DNA from: Oopsacas minuta
Taxonomy: Eukaryota > Porifera > Hexactinellida > Lyssacinosida > Leucopsacidae
Reading direction: 5' to 3'
Length of the DNA stretch: 64,000 bases
NCBI GenBank assembly: GCA_024704765.1
Contig: JAKMXF010000297.1
Span: 124,001 to 188,000 of the forward strand
Made by a program: the position numbers and the translations under genes. How positions within the stretch are numbered: position 1 is the stretch's first letter; every line of letters begins with the position of its first letter. Positions 30,517 to 40,656 of the stretch are shown here, piece by piece. The notes under the pieces were generated by a model. That model saw nothing but the letters and a program-made list of their open reading frames with translations. It ran no database searches and had not been told where the DNA came from.

Positions 30517-33357
30517 ATGTATAATATCCCATTATATCTATCCGCTATCTTATTCTCGTTCTCCGTATGGAACATTGTCGCAGAGGAGTACAGCAATTCA
30601 TGGGCAGTCAGAATCAATGGAGGACACGAAGTAGCAAACCAAATAGCAAAAAGACACGGGTTTAAGTTCGTTAGTCAGACACCTTTTGATGATATTTATC
30701 ATTTCAAATCTCCGATACATCCCGAGAGATCAAGAAGAGCAGCTACTTACCATCACAACAAGCTTAAATCAGATCCCCAGATTCTACATGCAGATCAACA
30801 AGTAATAAAGACAAGACATAAGAGAGATCTGGTAGAACCAGCCCCTAGTTCTGAATCGTCCAAGCCTGAACTATCCTACTCTCCTCCTGTAGACCCATAT
30901 TGGTCACATCAATGGTATCTCCAGGCTACTGAAACCACCATGAATGTGATACCTGCATGGATAATGGGAGTCAGTGGTAAGGGTGTGGTTGTTTCAGTAT
31001 TAGATGATGGACTTGAGTATAAACACAGTGACCTACAAGCTAACTACGATCCACACGCTAGTTTTGATTACAACAGTGAAGACACAGACCCGTCTCCTCG
31101 TCCTGACTACTCTAATACTAACAAACATGGTACCAGGTGTGCTGGAGAGATAGCAGCACTTAAGAACGATCTTTGTATAACTGGTATAGCATTCAATTCC
31201 TCTATAGGAGGTATCCGTATGCTAGATGGTGCTGTTACGGACATGGTAGAGGGATCTAGTTTGGGTTACAGACCTCAGCATATAGACATATACAGCAGCT
31301 CTTGGGGACCTGAAGATGATGGGAGGACAGTAGATGGTCCAGGTAGCCTCGCTAAGAAAGCATTTGAAGACGGTGTGAATAGAGGGAGGTCTGGATTAGG
31401 ATCAATATTCGTATGGGCCTCTGGAAATGGTGGAATACATGATTCATGTAACTGTGATGGTTATGCTCTATCTATATACACAATATCAGTGAGTTCAGTC
31501 TCTCAATCGAATGACAGTCCATGGTACTCTGAGAAGTGCTCATCTACTCTTACTTCTACCTACTCATCAGGACAGAACTCACAGGGTAAAGTCATTAGTA
31601 CTGATTTAAAGAATTCATGCACTACTCAGCATACGGGTACAAGTGCTAGTGCTCCAATGGCTGCTGGTATCCTGGCTCTAGCTCTTGAAGTAAATCCTCA
31701 TCTAACATGGAGGGATATTCAGCATTTAGTGGTGCTATCCTCTAGAAGTAATGGACTGCATGGTACTTGGACTAAGAATGCGATGGGCTATAAGGTATCT
31801 CCTGAGTTTGGATTTGGTGTGTTGGATACATACACTCTGATTAATCGTGCTCGTAACTGGATAACTGTAGGAGATCAGCATTCATGTTCTGAGCAGCCAG
31901 ATGCCGATCAACCCATGTCATTATCTGGAAAAAACACAATATTGATTAAGACTACAACTGATGGTTGTAACTACAGTCAGGAGAAAGACACTCACGTTAA
32001 TTCGCTTGAACATGTCCAAGTTATATTATCACTGACTATCAACAGTGGTACACGAGGTAAGATCGAGATATCTCTTTGTTCACCAGCAGGAACGAAATCT
32101 GTAATTCTCCAGAACAGGATATACGACACAAACAAACAGGGATTTAATCAATGGCCGCTAATGAGTACACATTTCTGGGGGGAGAGACCTCAAGGGGAGT
32201 GGCAGCTATCTATTACTTCTACTGACTACACGACAGCTACTGTTGGATCAATTGAATTTGTATTTTATGGGACCAATGAACAGCCTCCCTCCCTCGATTG
32301 TATCCCAGATAGCTGTCACTCTGAATGTATATCTTCTTGTGCAAATGAATTAAGTTCCGGTTGTGACACCTGCAAGAACTATAGGATACGTGATACATGG
32401 GATTGTGTGACAGAATGTCCGTCTGGCTATTACCCTGATACAATTAATAAAGTATGTTTAAACTGCTCACTTAATTGTAACAAGTGTAATTCTACACATC
32501 CAACTGTGTGTGTGGAATGTAAACAGAACTTTACACTAACTAATAACAGCTGTAGTCCTCTATGCCCAGCTGGGTCCTATTTCAATCACGATTCAGATTT
32601 TCACTGTCAACCTTGTCACGAATCCTGTCTCGCTTGTATTGGTGGTGACAATAGAGAATGCACTAGTTGTAGTGTAGGTCTTTTCCCTTTAGATGGTGTA
32701 TGCATTGATCCAGTCACTGAGTGTGGAGATCGGATGTATAAGGATAGTTATAGCAGCTGTAAGCCTTGTCCTCTTGGCTGTCTCAGATGTACCTCTCATG
32801 ACAACTGCTTGGAATGTACAAAGGAAAGTCATAGTTTAGAACACATGTGTAATATGGACTGTCCTGGTGGATTCTTCTACCAAAAGGCAACACACAAATG
32901 TGAGGAGTGTCATCCGACTTGTCTCACTTGCATGAATGGTAGTGATCCCACTGACTGCTTAACTTGTACTGATGGGTATCAGCTGAGTCTGGAGAAAGCT
33001 TGTCTACCATGTTGCGATTTTAAACACCTTTTAACAGCCTGTTGCAACTGCACTCGTGATCCTAAGGTCTCATTCAAAAACACTTGTTCTCTTATTAAAC
33101 TGAGGGAAGAGTCACTTCTTGGTGAGCTACGTTACATCTTGATGCATACTAAGCCTAATACTTTGATTGGATGGCTCGTTGCTTTCTTCGTTATCCTTGT
33201 AATCGGAGTTATATTTTTGTTCTTCTCCTTCCTTTACATATTCCCAAAGACTAAGAACTGCTGTCCCAAATCAAAGGTATACAATGCTCTACCCATAAAC
33301 CATTTCCAATCTTTGGAAGATATGCAAGAGATGAACTTCAACAAGTATGAGTCATGA
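30517..33357 (+). CDS. Furin-type proprotein convertase (kexin-like, membrane-anchored)
   Basis: 946 residues. Cleaves secretory precursors at dibasic sites in the Golgi/secretory pathway. Order: signal peptide (1-22); prodomain with RSRR (71-74) and the maturation site KTRHKRD (R103|D104); catalytic domain with D163 (VLDDGLE), H204 (NKHGTRCAG), oxyanion N304 (WASGNGG) and S376 (HTGTSASAPMAAG); P-domain ending near residue 590; a Cys-rich region of about six furin-like repeats (595-850); one membrane span (about 890-915); and a short cytosolic tail with Tyr- and acidic-type sorting signals. The Cys-rich region and anchor match furin/PCSK5B/PACE4-like enzymes rather than PC1/2. Single exon. 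AG acceptors lie just before the ATG. Confidence 0.95.
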   Translation: MYNIPLYLSAILFSFSVWNIVAEEYSNSWAVRINGGHEVANQIAKRHGFKFVSQTPFDDIYHFKSPIHPERSRRAATYHHNKLKSDPQILHADQQVIKTRHKRDLVEPAPSSESSKPELSYSPPVDPYWSHQWYLQATETTMNVIPAWIMGVSGKGVVVSVLDDGLEYKHSDLQANYDPHASFDYNSEDTDPSPRPDYSNTNKHGTRCAGEIAALKNDLCITGIAFNSSIGGIRMLDGAVTDMVEGSSLGYRPQHIDIYSSSWGPEDDGRTVDGPGSLAKKAFEDGVNRGRSGLGSIFVWASGNGGIHDSCNCDGYALSIYTISVSSVSQSNDSPWYSEKCSSTLTSTYSSGQNSQGKVISTDLKNSCTTQHTGTSASAPMAAGILALALEVNPHLTWRDIQHLVVLSSRSNGLHGTWTKNAMGYKVSPEFGFGVLDTYTLINRARNWITVGDQHSCSEQPDADQPMSLSGKNTILIKTTTDGCNYSQEKDTHVNSLEHVQVILSLTINSGTRGKIEISLCSPAGTKSVILQNRIYDTNKQGFNQWPLMSTHFWGERPQGEWQLSITSTDYTTATVGSIEFVFYGTNEQPPSLDCIPDSCHSECISSCANELSSGCDTCKNYRIRDTWDCVTECPSGYYPDTINKVCLNCSLNCNKCNSTHPTVCVECKQNFTLTNNSCSPLCPAGSYFNHDSDFHCQPCHESCLACIGGDNRECTSCSVGLFPLDGVCIDPVTECGDRMYKDSYSSCKPCPLGCLRCTSHDNCLECTKESHSLEHMCNMDCPGGFFYQKATHKCEECHPTCLTCMNGSDPTDCLTCTDGYQLSLEKACLPCCDFKHLLTACCNCTRDPKVSFKNTCSLIKLREESLLGELRYILMHTKPNTLIGWLVAFFVILVIGVIFLFFSFLYIFPKTKNCCPKSKVYNALPINHFQSLEDMQEMNFNKYES

Positions 33358-33840
33358 TGTAACTCTAATATTCTTACTCATACGCACAGTATTACCATTA
33401 AATTCTTGTTCTTATTAAGTAATGTTATGCAAGGAATCCTCAATTTTATGGAAATTCCCTTGCTGTTGTGTGAAATATTTTTAGCAAATTTGCTTCTGTG
33501 AATCTGTAACAATAACCTGTTACAATGTTCTTTATATTATTTAATTATTCACTGTCTTATACTTTATGAGAATATAGTTAGGGAAATTCAAAAGCAGTAT
33601 AGGTCTCTTGTGAATCCTCTTATTATATAAGTTTAAAGTTCATTTAATATCAAGTATCTAATCACAAACAATTTTGGTCCCCAGAGGATTAATAATATGC
33701 AGCTAGTGGCAACAATTGTACTATACTATGCACTGCAATGTCGTTACAATACACACGCTCAGTTTATGTTTCGTTATTGTATTTTACTGCTATAACTTGT
33801 GTCGTATTTATATACTTTATCCTAATTATATAATTTCAAA
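33358..33840. other. Intergenic stretch, nothing recognised
   Basis: 483 bp AT-rich spacer between two + strand genes; no repeat or frame stands out. Confidence 0.5.
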
Positions 33841-36093
33841 ATGTTAAGTATGAATAGTGAGACAAATACACGGGCTAACGATTCCACGAAGGATTCTAAC
33901 AACACAGCTCCACAATCTAATAACTCTACAAAAAGTACACCTGTTACAAGACATAACTCTAATAATTCTACAATTAAATATGATAAAGTTAAAGAGGAAC
34001 CATTGGTCCTTATAAATCCTACTCTCGCATATTACCTCTCTCTCATCTGTGTTACTGCTTGCTCAATTGTAACTAGATTCTATAGGATAGATCTGCCATC
34101 ACATGTAGCATGGGATGAAACACATTTCGGGAAACATGCCAACCATTACATAAACGGTAATTTTTTTTTTGATTTGCATCCTCCTCTCGGTAAAATGTTA
34201 ATCGCTCTAGTGGGGTATATAACAGGTTATCAAGGTACATTTTCATTCAAAGAGCCAGGTCTCACATATGAGGATGACTTCTACATTCCTATTCGTATGT
34301 TCTGTGCTTCATTAGGCAGCCTATTAATCCCAATGGTATTTGAGACTGTATGGACTCTAACCACCTCTCTATCTGCTGCGTTAATGGCTAGCTTCCTAGT
34401 TATATTCGATACAGGTACTCTAACATTGTCACAGTATATTCTACTAGATACTCCACTGTTATTCTGCATAATGTCATCTGTCTTATCTGTCACAAAACTT
34501 CACTCTTTATTCCATTCCTCGCCTGGACTCCGTTGGTATTTATGGATGACTATGACTGGTATTTCTATTGCCTGTGCGTTCGGAGTTAAGTGGGTCGGAG
34601 CTTTCACTGTAGTATACGTGGGCCTTATAACAATTAAAGAACTATGGGATCTTATAGGAGATAAGAGGGTTAGTATGATAGAGATATTCGCACACTTTTT
34701 GATTCGAGTTATCTTGTTAATAATTGTACCTATTGTTGTGTATTCGAGCTTCTTTGCTATACATTTTATACTACTCAACAGGTCGGGGGAAGGAGATGGA
34801 TTTTTCAGCTCAAGATTCCAAACTACCTTAATAGGCAATCCTCTACACGACTTAACTGTAGCTAAGTATGTAGCATATGGTTCTAACATTACACTCAAGA
34901 ATAGTAGGCCAGCTGGGGGGTTGTTACACTCACATCCACACTTATATCCAGAAGAGGTGGGGCCTCAACAGCAGCAGATCACCACATACACATTCAAAGA
35001 TGATAACAATTTGTTTCAGGTAAAACCGTATGAGGTAGATTGGCCACCAGACGAAGATCCTGTCATAGTGAAGAGTGGTGATGTCATCCGACTTGAACAT
35101 TTAGGTACCAGACGGAATCTACACAGTCACACGGAACCTGCTCCTATTACAAAGGCTCACTACCAAGTAACAGGATATGGAGAGGATGGGAGTGGAGATT
35201 CTAATGATATATGGATAGTAGAAGTAGTAGGGGAAGATGTAGGAGAACCTGTACAAGCTCTAGCTAGCACAATTAAACTATATCATTATAACATTAAATG
35301 TGCACTACATTCACATAACCTACAGCTACCGAAATGGGGCTGGGAACAGCTGGAAGTTACCTGCAATCCGTCTATATTTGATACCGGAAACTATTGGAAT
35401 GTTGAGTATAACTTTAATGATAAAATGGAGACTATTCAAGCTCACACACAGCAACCCTCATTTATATCAAAACTGCTAGAATCACAGTGGGTAATGGGTG
35501 TTAATAATAACAACTTAAAACCTAAGGAAGGGGAGATCACCTCCCACCCCTTTCACTGGCCTTTTAATTACATGGGGCAACACTTCTCAGCTGGTAATCA
35601 TAGAGTCTATTTGCTTGGAAATCCAATTATATTCTGGGTAAATCTCACACTCATATTTTATTACTTATTCGCATTACTACTGTATTTGTGTGCAATGCAG
35701 AGAGATTTGAATTTACCATCTGAATTAATTGAACTCTGTAATAAGTACATGTCTGCTGGATTTACTCTGCTAGTGGGTTGGGGATTACACTACCTCCCTT
35801 TCTATCTCATGGGGCGTGTCCTTTATTTCCATCACTACTTCCCTGCTCTAATGTTCTCAAGCATGTTATCAGCTACAGCACTTGACTTCACTTTCAAAAT
35901 TTTATCAAAGCCATTAGTTGGTGAACACAATTATTATCTCTTCCTAGGTTTTCTAACCAGTAGCTTAATAGCTGTATTGGGGTATAGCTTCTTTCTATTT
36001 ATGCCTCTTTCCTATGGTATGGGAGCCCTGAAGAGCTCTGAACCAGACAGTCTAATGTACGGACTAAGATGGTTAGACTCATGGGATATTTGA
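33841..36093 (+). CDS. POMT2: Protein O-mannosyltransferase 2
   Basis: 750 residues, equal to human POMT2. ER-membrane enzyme that transfers mannose from dolichyl-phosphate mannose to Ser/Thr, acting as a heterodimer with POMT1. Seen: a polar Asn/Thr-rich N-terminus; membrane spans; the catalytic acidic motif WDETHFGKH (D92-E93) in the first luminal loop; FFDLHPPLGKMLI; a luminal MIR region (about 330-515) with LHSHPHLYPE, QQQITTY, LPKWGWEQLEVTC; then HPFHWPFNYMGQHFS and a C-terminal set of spans with LMGRVLYFHHYFPALMFSSM. Motif choice (THFGK, RNLHSH) favours POMT2 over POMT1. Single exon. Uses the dolichol pool that DOLPP1, two genes upstream, helps recycle; no co-regulation is implied. Confidence 0.96.
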   Translation: MLSMNSETNTRANDSTKDSNNTAPQSNNSTKSTPVTRHNSNNSTIKYDKVKEEPLVLINPTLAYYLSLICVTACSIVTRFYRIDLPSHVAWDETHFGKHANHYINGNFFFDLHPPLGKMLIALVGYITGYQGTFSFKEPGLTYEDDFYIPIRMFCASLGSLLIPMVFETVWTLTTSLSAALMASFLVIFDTGTLTLSQYILLDTPLLFCIMSSVLSVTKLHSLFHSSPGLRWYLWMTMTGISIACAFGVKWVGAFTVVYVGLITIKELWDLIGDKRVSMIEIFAHFLIRVILLIIVPIVVYSSFFAIHFILLNRSGEGDGFFSSRFQTTLIGNPLHDLTVAKYVAYGSNITLKNSRPAGGLLHSHPHLYPEEVGPQQQQITTYTFKDDNNLFQVKPYEVDWPPDEDPVIVKSGDVIRLEHLGTRRNLHSHTEPAPITKAHYQVTGYGEDGSGDSNDIWIVEVVGEDVGEPVQALASTIKLYHYNIKCALHSHNLQLPKWGWEQLEVTCNPSIFDTGNYWNVEYNFNDKMETIQAHTQQPSFISKLLESQWVMGVNNNNLKPKEGEITSHPFHWPFNYMGQHFSAGNHRVYLLGNPIIFWVNLTLIFYYLFALLLYLCAMQRDLNLPSELIELCNKYMSAGFTLLVGWGLHYLPFYLMGRVLYFHHYFPALMFSSMLSATALDFTFKILSKPLVGEHNYYLFLGFLTSSLIAVLGYSFFLFMPLSYGMGALKSSEPDSLMYGLRWLDSWDI

Positions 36094-36382
36094 TCTCATT
36101 ATTTCACACACACACACTTATGTTTGTTTATTATTAGAAATTTTATTTGTAGATAAATTAAATAGCGATTCTTCAATACATTTTTATTTCATGCTTTTTA
36201 TTAAGGTAAAATTAATTATTGCTAGGAGAGTCAAGAAGGAAACTGTAATATTACATTATCTGTATTACCTCTCCGACATTATACGTCATAACTATTATAA
36301 TATGCTCTAAATGAAGTGCGTAGAGTATCATTTTCTTTTGACAAAAATCTTAATTAGTTATTATTCCAGTTCTCACTCAGTA

Positions 36383-37453
36383 ATGGCAACAGATAGTCAG
36401 AGCAGCCTTGACACTCGTGAAGTAACAACTTCTATAAGTCAGGTGCAGTTCAGCCAAGCAGAAGCAGAGGTCTACGACAGACAGATCCGTCTCTGGGGGG
36501 TTGAAGCTCAGAAGAGACTCAGGTCCGCTAGAGTCCTGGTATCTGGGGTGTGCGGGTTAGGTGCAGAAATTATAAAGAATCTAGTTCTAGCTGGAGTGAA
36601 GAGTGTTACCATTCTTGATCATGAGTCATATGATCCCGAATCAGTATCAGGTGCTGGGTTCCTGCTATACCATGGAGAGACAGGAGAGAACATAGCTAAA
36701 GTAGCAGTCACTAGATGTCAAGAACTGAATCCAATGGTTAGTGTAGAAGCACAACAAGACAGATTAGACACGAAATCTAACGAATTCTTCTCTCAGTTTG
36801 ATATTGTTTGTGTTACAAATGCAAATAAATCTGAGCTAATTCGAGTGAATCAGATATGTAGAAGTTTAAATGTGAAGTTCTTGTGTGGAGATACTTTTGG
36901 ATTCTACGGGTTTATGGCTTCAGACTTGCTGAATCATAGTTACAACGAAGAGGTATTGAAAGTTAAGGCTGATACGAGTTTGGGAAATGAGAGGAAACGA
37001 AGGAAAATGGAAAATGAGAAATTTGTGGAAATCCACGAAGAACAATTCACACCTATATCAAATATTTTCAATCACAGCTGGGAGCACCTAACTAACAAAC
37101 AAATTCTTAGACTAAATTACTCAGTTTTCATTCTACTGGCTCTCATAGAATTCAAAGAGCAGAAAAACCGCGGACCTAAATACGAAACACTTGAATCAGA
37201 CTCTACAGAACTAGATGAGATTGCTACTCAGTTAGAGAAGAAGCACAATTTAGTTCGAGAGGGAAAACAAAAGTTCATTCCTCGCGGATTAGCGAAATAT
37301 ACTCCAATGGATCTAAGTCCTATCTGCGCTATATTGGGTGGAGTCATTGCTCAGGAAGTGATTAAGGGATTGTCGGGGAAAGATCAACCTCTCAATAATT
37401 TATTTGTGTACAATGGTATTGACAGTAATGCTATTGTAGAGAAGATCAGTTAA
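36383..37453 (+). CDS. SAE1: SUMO-activating enzyme subunit 1 (AOS1)
   Basis: 356 residues (human 346). Partner of UBA2/SAE2 in the E1 that adenylates SUMO; this subunit lacks the catalytic Cys. Seen: AEAEVYDRQIRLWGVEAQKR, the nucleotide-binding GVCGLGAEIIKNLVLAGVKS, TILDHE, and the late KYTPMDLSPICAILGGVIAQ typical of the ThiF/E1 fold. The central segment is short with a basic patch (ERKRRKM). The frame continues upstream to an ATG at 36311, but a TTATTCCAG acceptor (36369) and a second AG (36380) sit between them. The family-like start is ATG 36383 (MATDSQ). Confidence 0.94.
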   Translation: MATDSQSSLDTREVTTSISQVQFSQAEAEVYDRQIRLWGVEAQKRLRSARVLVSGVCGLGAEIIKNLVLAGVKSVTILDHESYDPESVSGAGFLLYHGETGENIAKVAVTRCQELNPMVSVEAQQDRLDTKSNEFFSQFDIVCVTNANKSELIRVNQICRSLNVKFLCGDTFGFYGFMASDLLNHSYNEEVLKVKADTSLGNERKRRKMENEKFVEIHEEQFTPISNIFNHSWEHLTNKQILRLNYSVFILLALIEFKEQKNRGPKYETLESDSTELDEIATQLEKKHNLVREGKQKFIPRGLAKYTPMDLSPICAILGGVIAQEVIKGLSGKDQPLNNLFVYNGIDSNAIVEKIS

Positions 37454-37667
37454 AAACTGATGTATATTTGACTAGAGGATGGTAACCGCTCAAAATTGAA
37501 GTATTAAATAAGTCTAACACCTTTCAATCAAATATGTTCCAAATGTGAATACTATCTTTACTTAATTACAGGTGGAGACTGTTTTAATATTTATTCTTAA
37601 TTGGATTTTAATTTAATTAGCTAACAGAAAATTTCAAAGCTAGGGTACAGGGCTAGAAACTTTGGTA

Positions 37668-37769
37668 CAGTGGAACCTGTATATCTGACACCTGTATAAT
37701 TCAACAGGGTTTATCGTCCGAGTGAGCTTTTTCCTGTCCCGACAAGTGTCGGATTATCAGGTTCCACTG
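37668..37769. mobile_element. pogo/Tigger-like MITE flanked by TA
   Basis: 102 bp element: left end CAGTGGAACCTGTATATC, right end on the opposite strand CAGTGGAACCTGATAATC. It is flanked by TA on both sides (37666-37667 and 37770-37771). Internal TGACAC/GTGTCG also pair. CAGT-type ends with TA target sites are typical of pogo/Tigger derivatives. Confidence 0.82.
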
Positions 37770-38176
37770 TATATTTAATAGTTTCGATATTTCAATATCA
37801 GAATGTGTTTTAGAATTCGAGTTAAAAGTTTTCTGCGTAAAGTTTAGTTACTGTTTGTTTGTCCACTTCGTACTATAATGATAGGGGAAGATGATCTGTG
37901 TATATAATATAGAGAATAACATATCCTTCTGTTGACGATTTAGGAGAAGTAAACACTATCATTGAGGGTAATCAAGTATGTTAATTCCAATTTTCACACT
38001 TTCGAATTAATCATAGTAAATTTATTTGTTGTTTTTATTAATATAAGTTTACAAATAGTTGAATTCTCGAAATATACTTAAGAGACTTGCTCTTCCGGCT
38101 ACAATTGGATAAAGAGTATGCTGAATCCGAATAGTAATGTATTAATTCAATTTTGCAATTTTATACTTTGCTAAGT

Positions 38177-38254
38177 TCGAGGCACGAAGTGCCGAGTCCC
38201 ATGCGAACACAAAGTGTTCGCAAGCCGCACAGCGCGAGCAAGCGAAGCGGCTCG
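38177..38254. repeat. GC-rich multi-hairpin module, copy 1
   Basis: A GC-rich island in AT-rich surroundings built of consecutive short hairpins: GGCAC-gaa-GTGCC (38181-38193), GCGAACAC-aaa-GTGTTCGC (38203-38221) and AGCCGC...GCGGCT (38223-38252). Related in inverted orientation to the module at 42003-42056. Confidence 0.8.
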
Positions 38255-38607
38255 TTCTAATTTATCTTTGGTTTCTGGAAAGTGTATCTAACTGTTTTTA
38301 GAAGAATATTGTATAACAATATGATGTCAGCGTGAATAATATTTAACCCAATTACATAAGGAATATATTTTCTTTTTATCTATTTATACTTTCGAGCCTA
38401 TAATTATAGCACAATGTACAGTGTATAATGTTGTAATTTTACCTTTAAATACGTTTTTTCTTGATTACTCAAAATAATTTTTGCTTGACCTGGCACTATA
38501 ATATATTAGACAACTTCCAAGGTATTTACGGTAGAAACTAAAATTTTACCAAAAACCTATAATTTCTATTACGTAAATAATCGTGAACTTCTTACCCCTA
38601 GAATAAC

Positions 38608-40656
38608 ATGCATCATCGCTCGTATCAATCTATCCTCCCCACACACAATAAACTCTTGCAGAAGCGCTGGGATGACACTTATTATGATGAACATCGTCGC
38701 CGTGTCAAGACAGCAAGTCCAATGGTGTCTACAACCGCCCCCAAACAACACCCTCACATCGTGAATAAACTCAAGAAGCAGCAACGTGAGCAAGAGAGAT
38801 ACTTGGAAGTACAGCGGGACAATGAGACACTAATGGGCCACATGTCTGCTATTATGGATAAAGGAAGTGGTGTGGATCATCGTAACAAATATATACACGG
38901 GAGCTTGAATTATGGCAAGCGAGTTGATGAATCGCAACGTATTGAACAGGAGAACAAAAAAATGCTGACACGGATCAAGTCACGGCCTGCTAACTACAGC
39001 GTATCTGAGTGGTTGAGTGATCGTCTTGAGAATGAGAGACTACTCAGTATGATCACTACTCACCCTCCTAACCAGCAAACAAAATCTGCTCGTCTCTATG
39101 TCAGAGATAGAAAGGAACAATCTCAGCCATCCCTGTTTCCTTTACAAGAAGAAAATGGTTCATTAGAAACTTTTGATCCTTCTGTTACTGATACTATCGA
39201 GTCTTTAAAGAGAGAATTAGAGGTTGCTAAAGTTAAACTTGACAAAAGTAATATTGTAAAAGCTGATATTTCAGAGGTGAAATCATTCTCAAGTCCTCCA
39301 AACCTTGTTAAATTAGTGATGGAGGCTTATGCCATTCTATATGGGAAGACAGGAAATAATCTTTGGAGTCAAAGTAAAAAGCTTATAGCACAGGCTCCAG
39401 AGGGTATTGGCATCAATAATATACTTTTACCAACTTTGAAGAAATTGAAATTCTATATTGAAAATCCGAATATTGCACCAGATGAATTGAAGAAAGTATC
39501 TGCAAGCATTGTATCAATTTGGAATTGGATAGTGAGTGTATATAACTATGGAATTATAGCACATAAGTATTGGATAAGAGCTGAAGAGAAAGGAATAATA
39601 CGATCAGAAACATTGGTGATTAGTCCATATAATGCAATGGTTGATAAGCCTTCTCCTGTTAAAGAGAAAACAGAAAAAACTATACATCCTATAGAAATTT
39701 CCGCTACTGACACTTTAGATTCTTTAGAGAAAGAATTAGATGTTGCTAAGGCTAAATTAGCTAAGTGTAATATTTCGAAATATGATATAACAACGTTGAA
39801 GTCATTCTCAAGACCTCCAGCCCTTGTTAAATTAGTACTAGAGGCCTATGCCATTCTATTCGGGAAGACAGGAGATAATCTTTGGTTTCAAGGTATCAAA
39901 TCACTTACCCAGCATAATCCAGACGCTATTGACATTGATAACATGCCTCTACCCATTTTGAACAAATTGAAATGCTACATAGAAAATCCTGATACTACAC
40001 CAGAAGCATTGAAGAAAATATCTTTATGTATTGTATCATTATGGAATTGGATTGAATGTATGTATAATTATGGAATTCTAGCACATAAGTATTGGATAAG
40101 AGCTAAAGAGAAAGGAATAATACGACCAGAAAAATTCATTATTCAAAACGATGCGATTCCTGCTAAGCCTTCTCCTGTGAAAGATAAGACAGTAAAATCT
40201 GTATATCCACTAGAAATAAGTGCTACTGATACTATCGAGTCTTTAGAGAAAGAATTAGCTGTTGCTAAGGCTAAATTAGGTCAGTGTGATGTTAACAAGA
40301 ACGATATAACCGAAGTGAAGTCATACTCAAATCCTCCAGTGCTTGTTAAATTTGTAGTAGAGGCTTATTCTGTTCTACTCGGGAACAGAGGAGATAAACT
40401 ATATCACCAAGGGATGAAATCACTTGCAGCTGTTCTTCCAGAGGTGATAGTTAATGTTGATAATATATCTCTACCAGTTTTGGAGAGATTGAAGTTCTAC
40501 ATTGAAGATCCGAACATAAACCATCAGAGATTAAAGTGTGTTTCCGCTTGCATGTGCTCACTATGGGAATGGATTGAGCATGTATATCACTATGCTGCTA
40601 TAGGTAATAAATTGGATCAACTGCACACAGCAAAATATTCAAAAGATAATTATTAA
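38608..40656 (+). CDS. CFAP97/hemingway-domain protein with three tandem dynein-type microtubule-binding domains
   Basis: 682 residues in one uninterrupted exon. Residues 1-140 match the CFAP97 (KIAA1430/hemingway) domain of cilium/flagellum proteins: HHRSYQSILPTHNKLLQKRW, YYDEHRRRVKTASPMV, YSVSEWL. Then come three repeats of about 135-170 residues (193-327, 365-500, 537-668). Each starts with a short heptad helix (TIESLEKELAVAKAKL), then DITEVKSYSNPP..LVK.V.EAY..L.G, then W..... KSL, L..LKFYIE(N/D)P, and S....LWNWI...YNYG. This is the pattern of the dynein heavy-chain stalk tip that binds microtubules (DIxxVKSxxSPPxxVKLVMEA ... YIPNPDF ... LCKWV). No AAA+ motor is present. Likely role: a passive multivalent microtubule binder in cilia (inference). 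Repeats 1 and 2 are the closest at the DNA level. Confidence 0.88.
   Translation: MHHRSYQSILPTHNKLLQKRWDDTYYDEHRRRVKTASPMVSTTAPKQHPHIVNKLKKQQREQERYLEVQRDNETLMGHMSAIMDKGSGVDHRNKYIHGSLNYGKRVDESQRIEQENKKMLTRIKSRPANYSVSEWLSDRLENERLLSMITTHPPNQQTKSARLYVRDRKEQSQPSLFPLQEENGSLETFDPSVTDTIESLKRELEVAKVKLDKSNIVKADISEVKSFSSPPNLVKLVMEAYAILYGKTGNNLWSQSKKLIAQAPEGIGINNILLPTLKKLKFYIENPNIAPDELKKVSASIVSIWNWIVSVYNYGIIAHKYWIRAEEKGIIRSETLVISPYNAMVDKPSPVKEKTEKTIHPIEISATDTLDSLEKELDVAKAKLAKCNISKYDITTLKSFSRPPALVKLVLEAYAILFGKTGDNLWFQGIKSLTQHNPDAIDIDNMPLPILNKLKCYIENPDTTPEALKKISLCIVSLWNWIECMYNYGILAHKYWIRAKEKGIIRPEKFIIQNDAIPAKPSPVKDKTVKSVYPLEISATDTIESLEKELAVAKAKLGQCDVNKNDITEVKSYSNPPVLVKFVVEAYSVLLGNRGDKLYHQGMKSLAAVLPEVIVNVDNISLPVLERLKFYIEDPNINHQRLKCVSACMCSLWEWIEHVYHYAAIGNKLDQLHTAKYSKDNY

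Larger units (their letters stand above)
37454..38607. other. Intergenic stretch with a pogo-like MITE and a GC-rich hairpin module
   Basis: 1.15 kb between SAE1 and the CFAP97 fusion gene, both +. It holds the TA-flanked element at 37668-37769 and the GC-rich module at 38177-38254. A strong acceptor (CTTCTTACCCCTAG) ends at 38601, seven bases before the next start codon. Confidence 0.6.
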
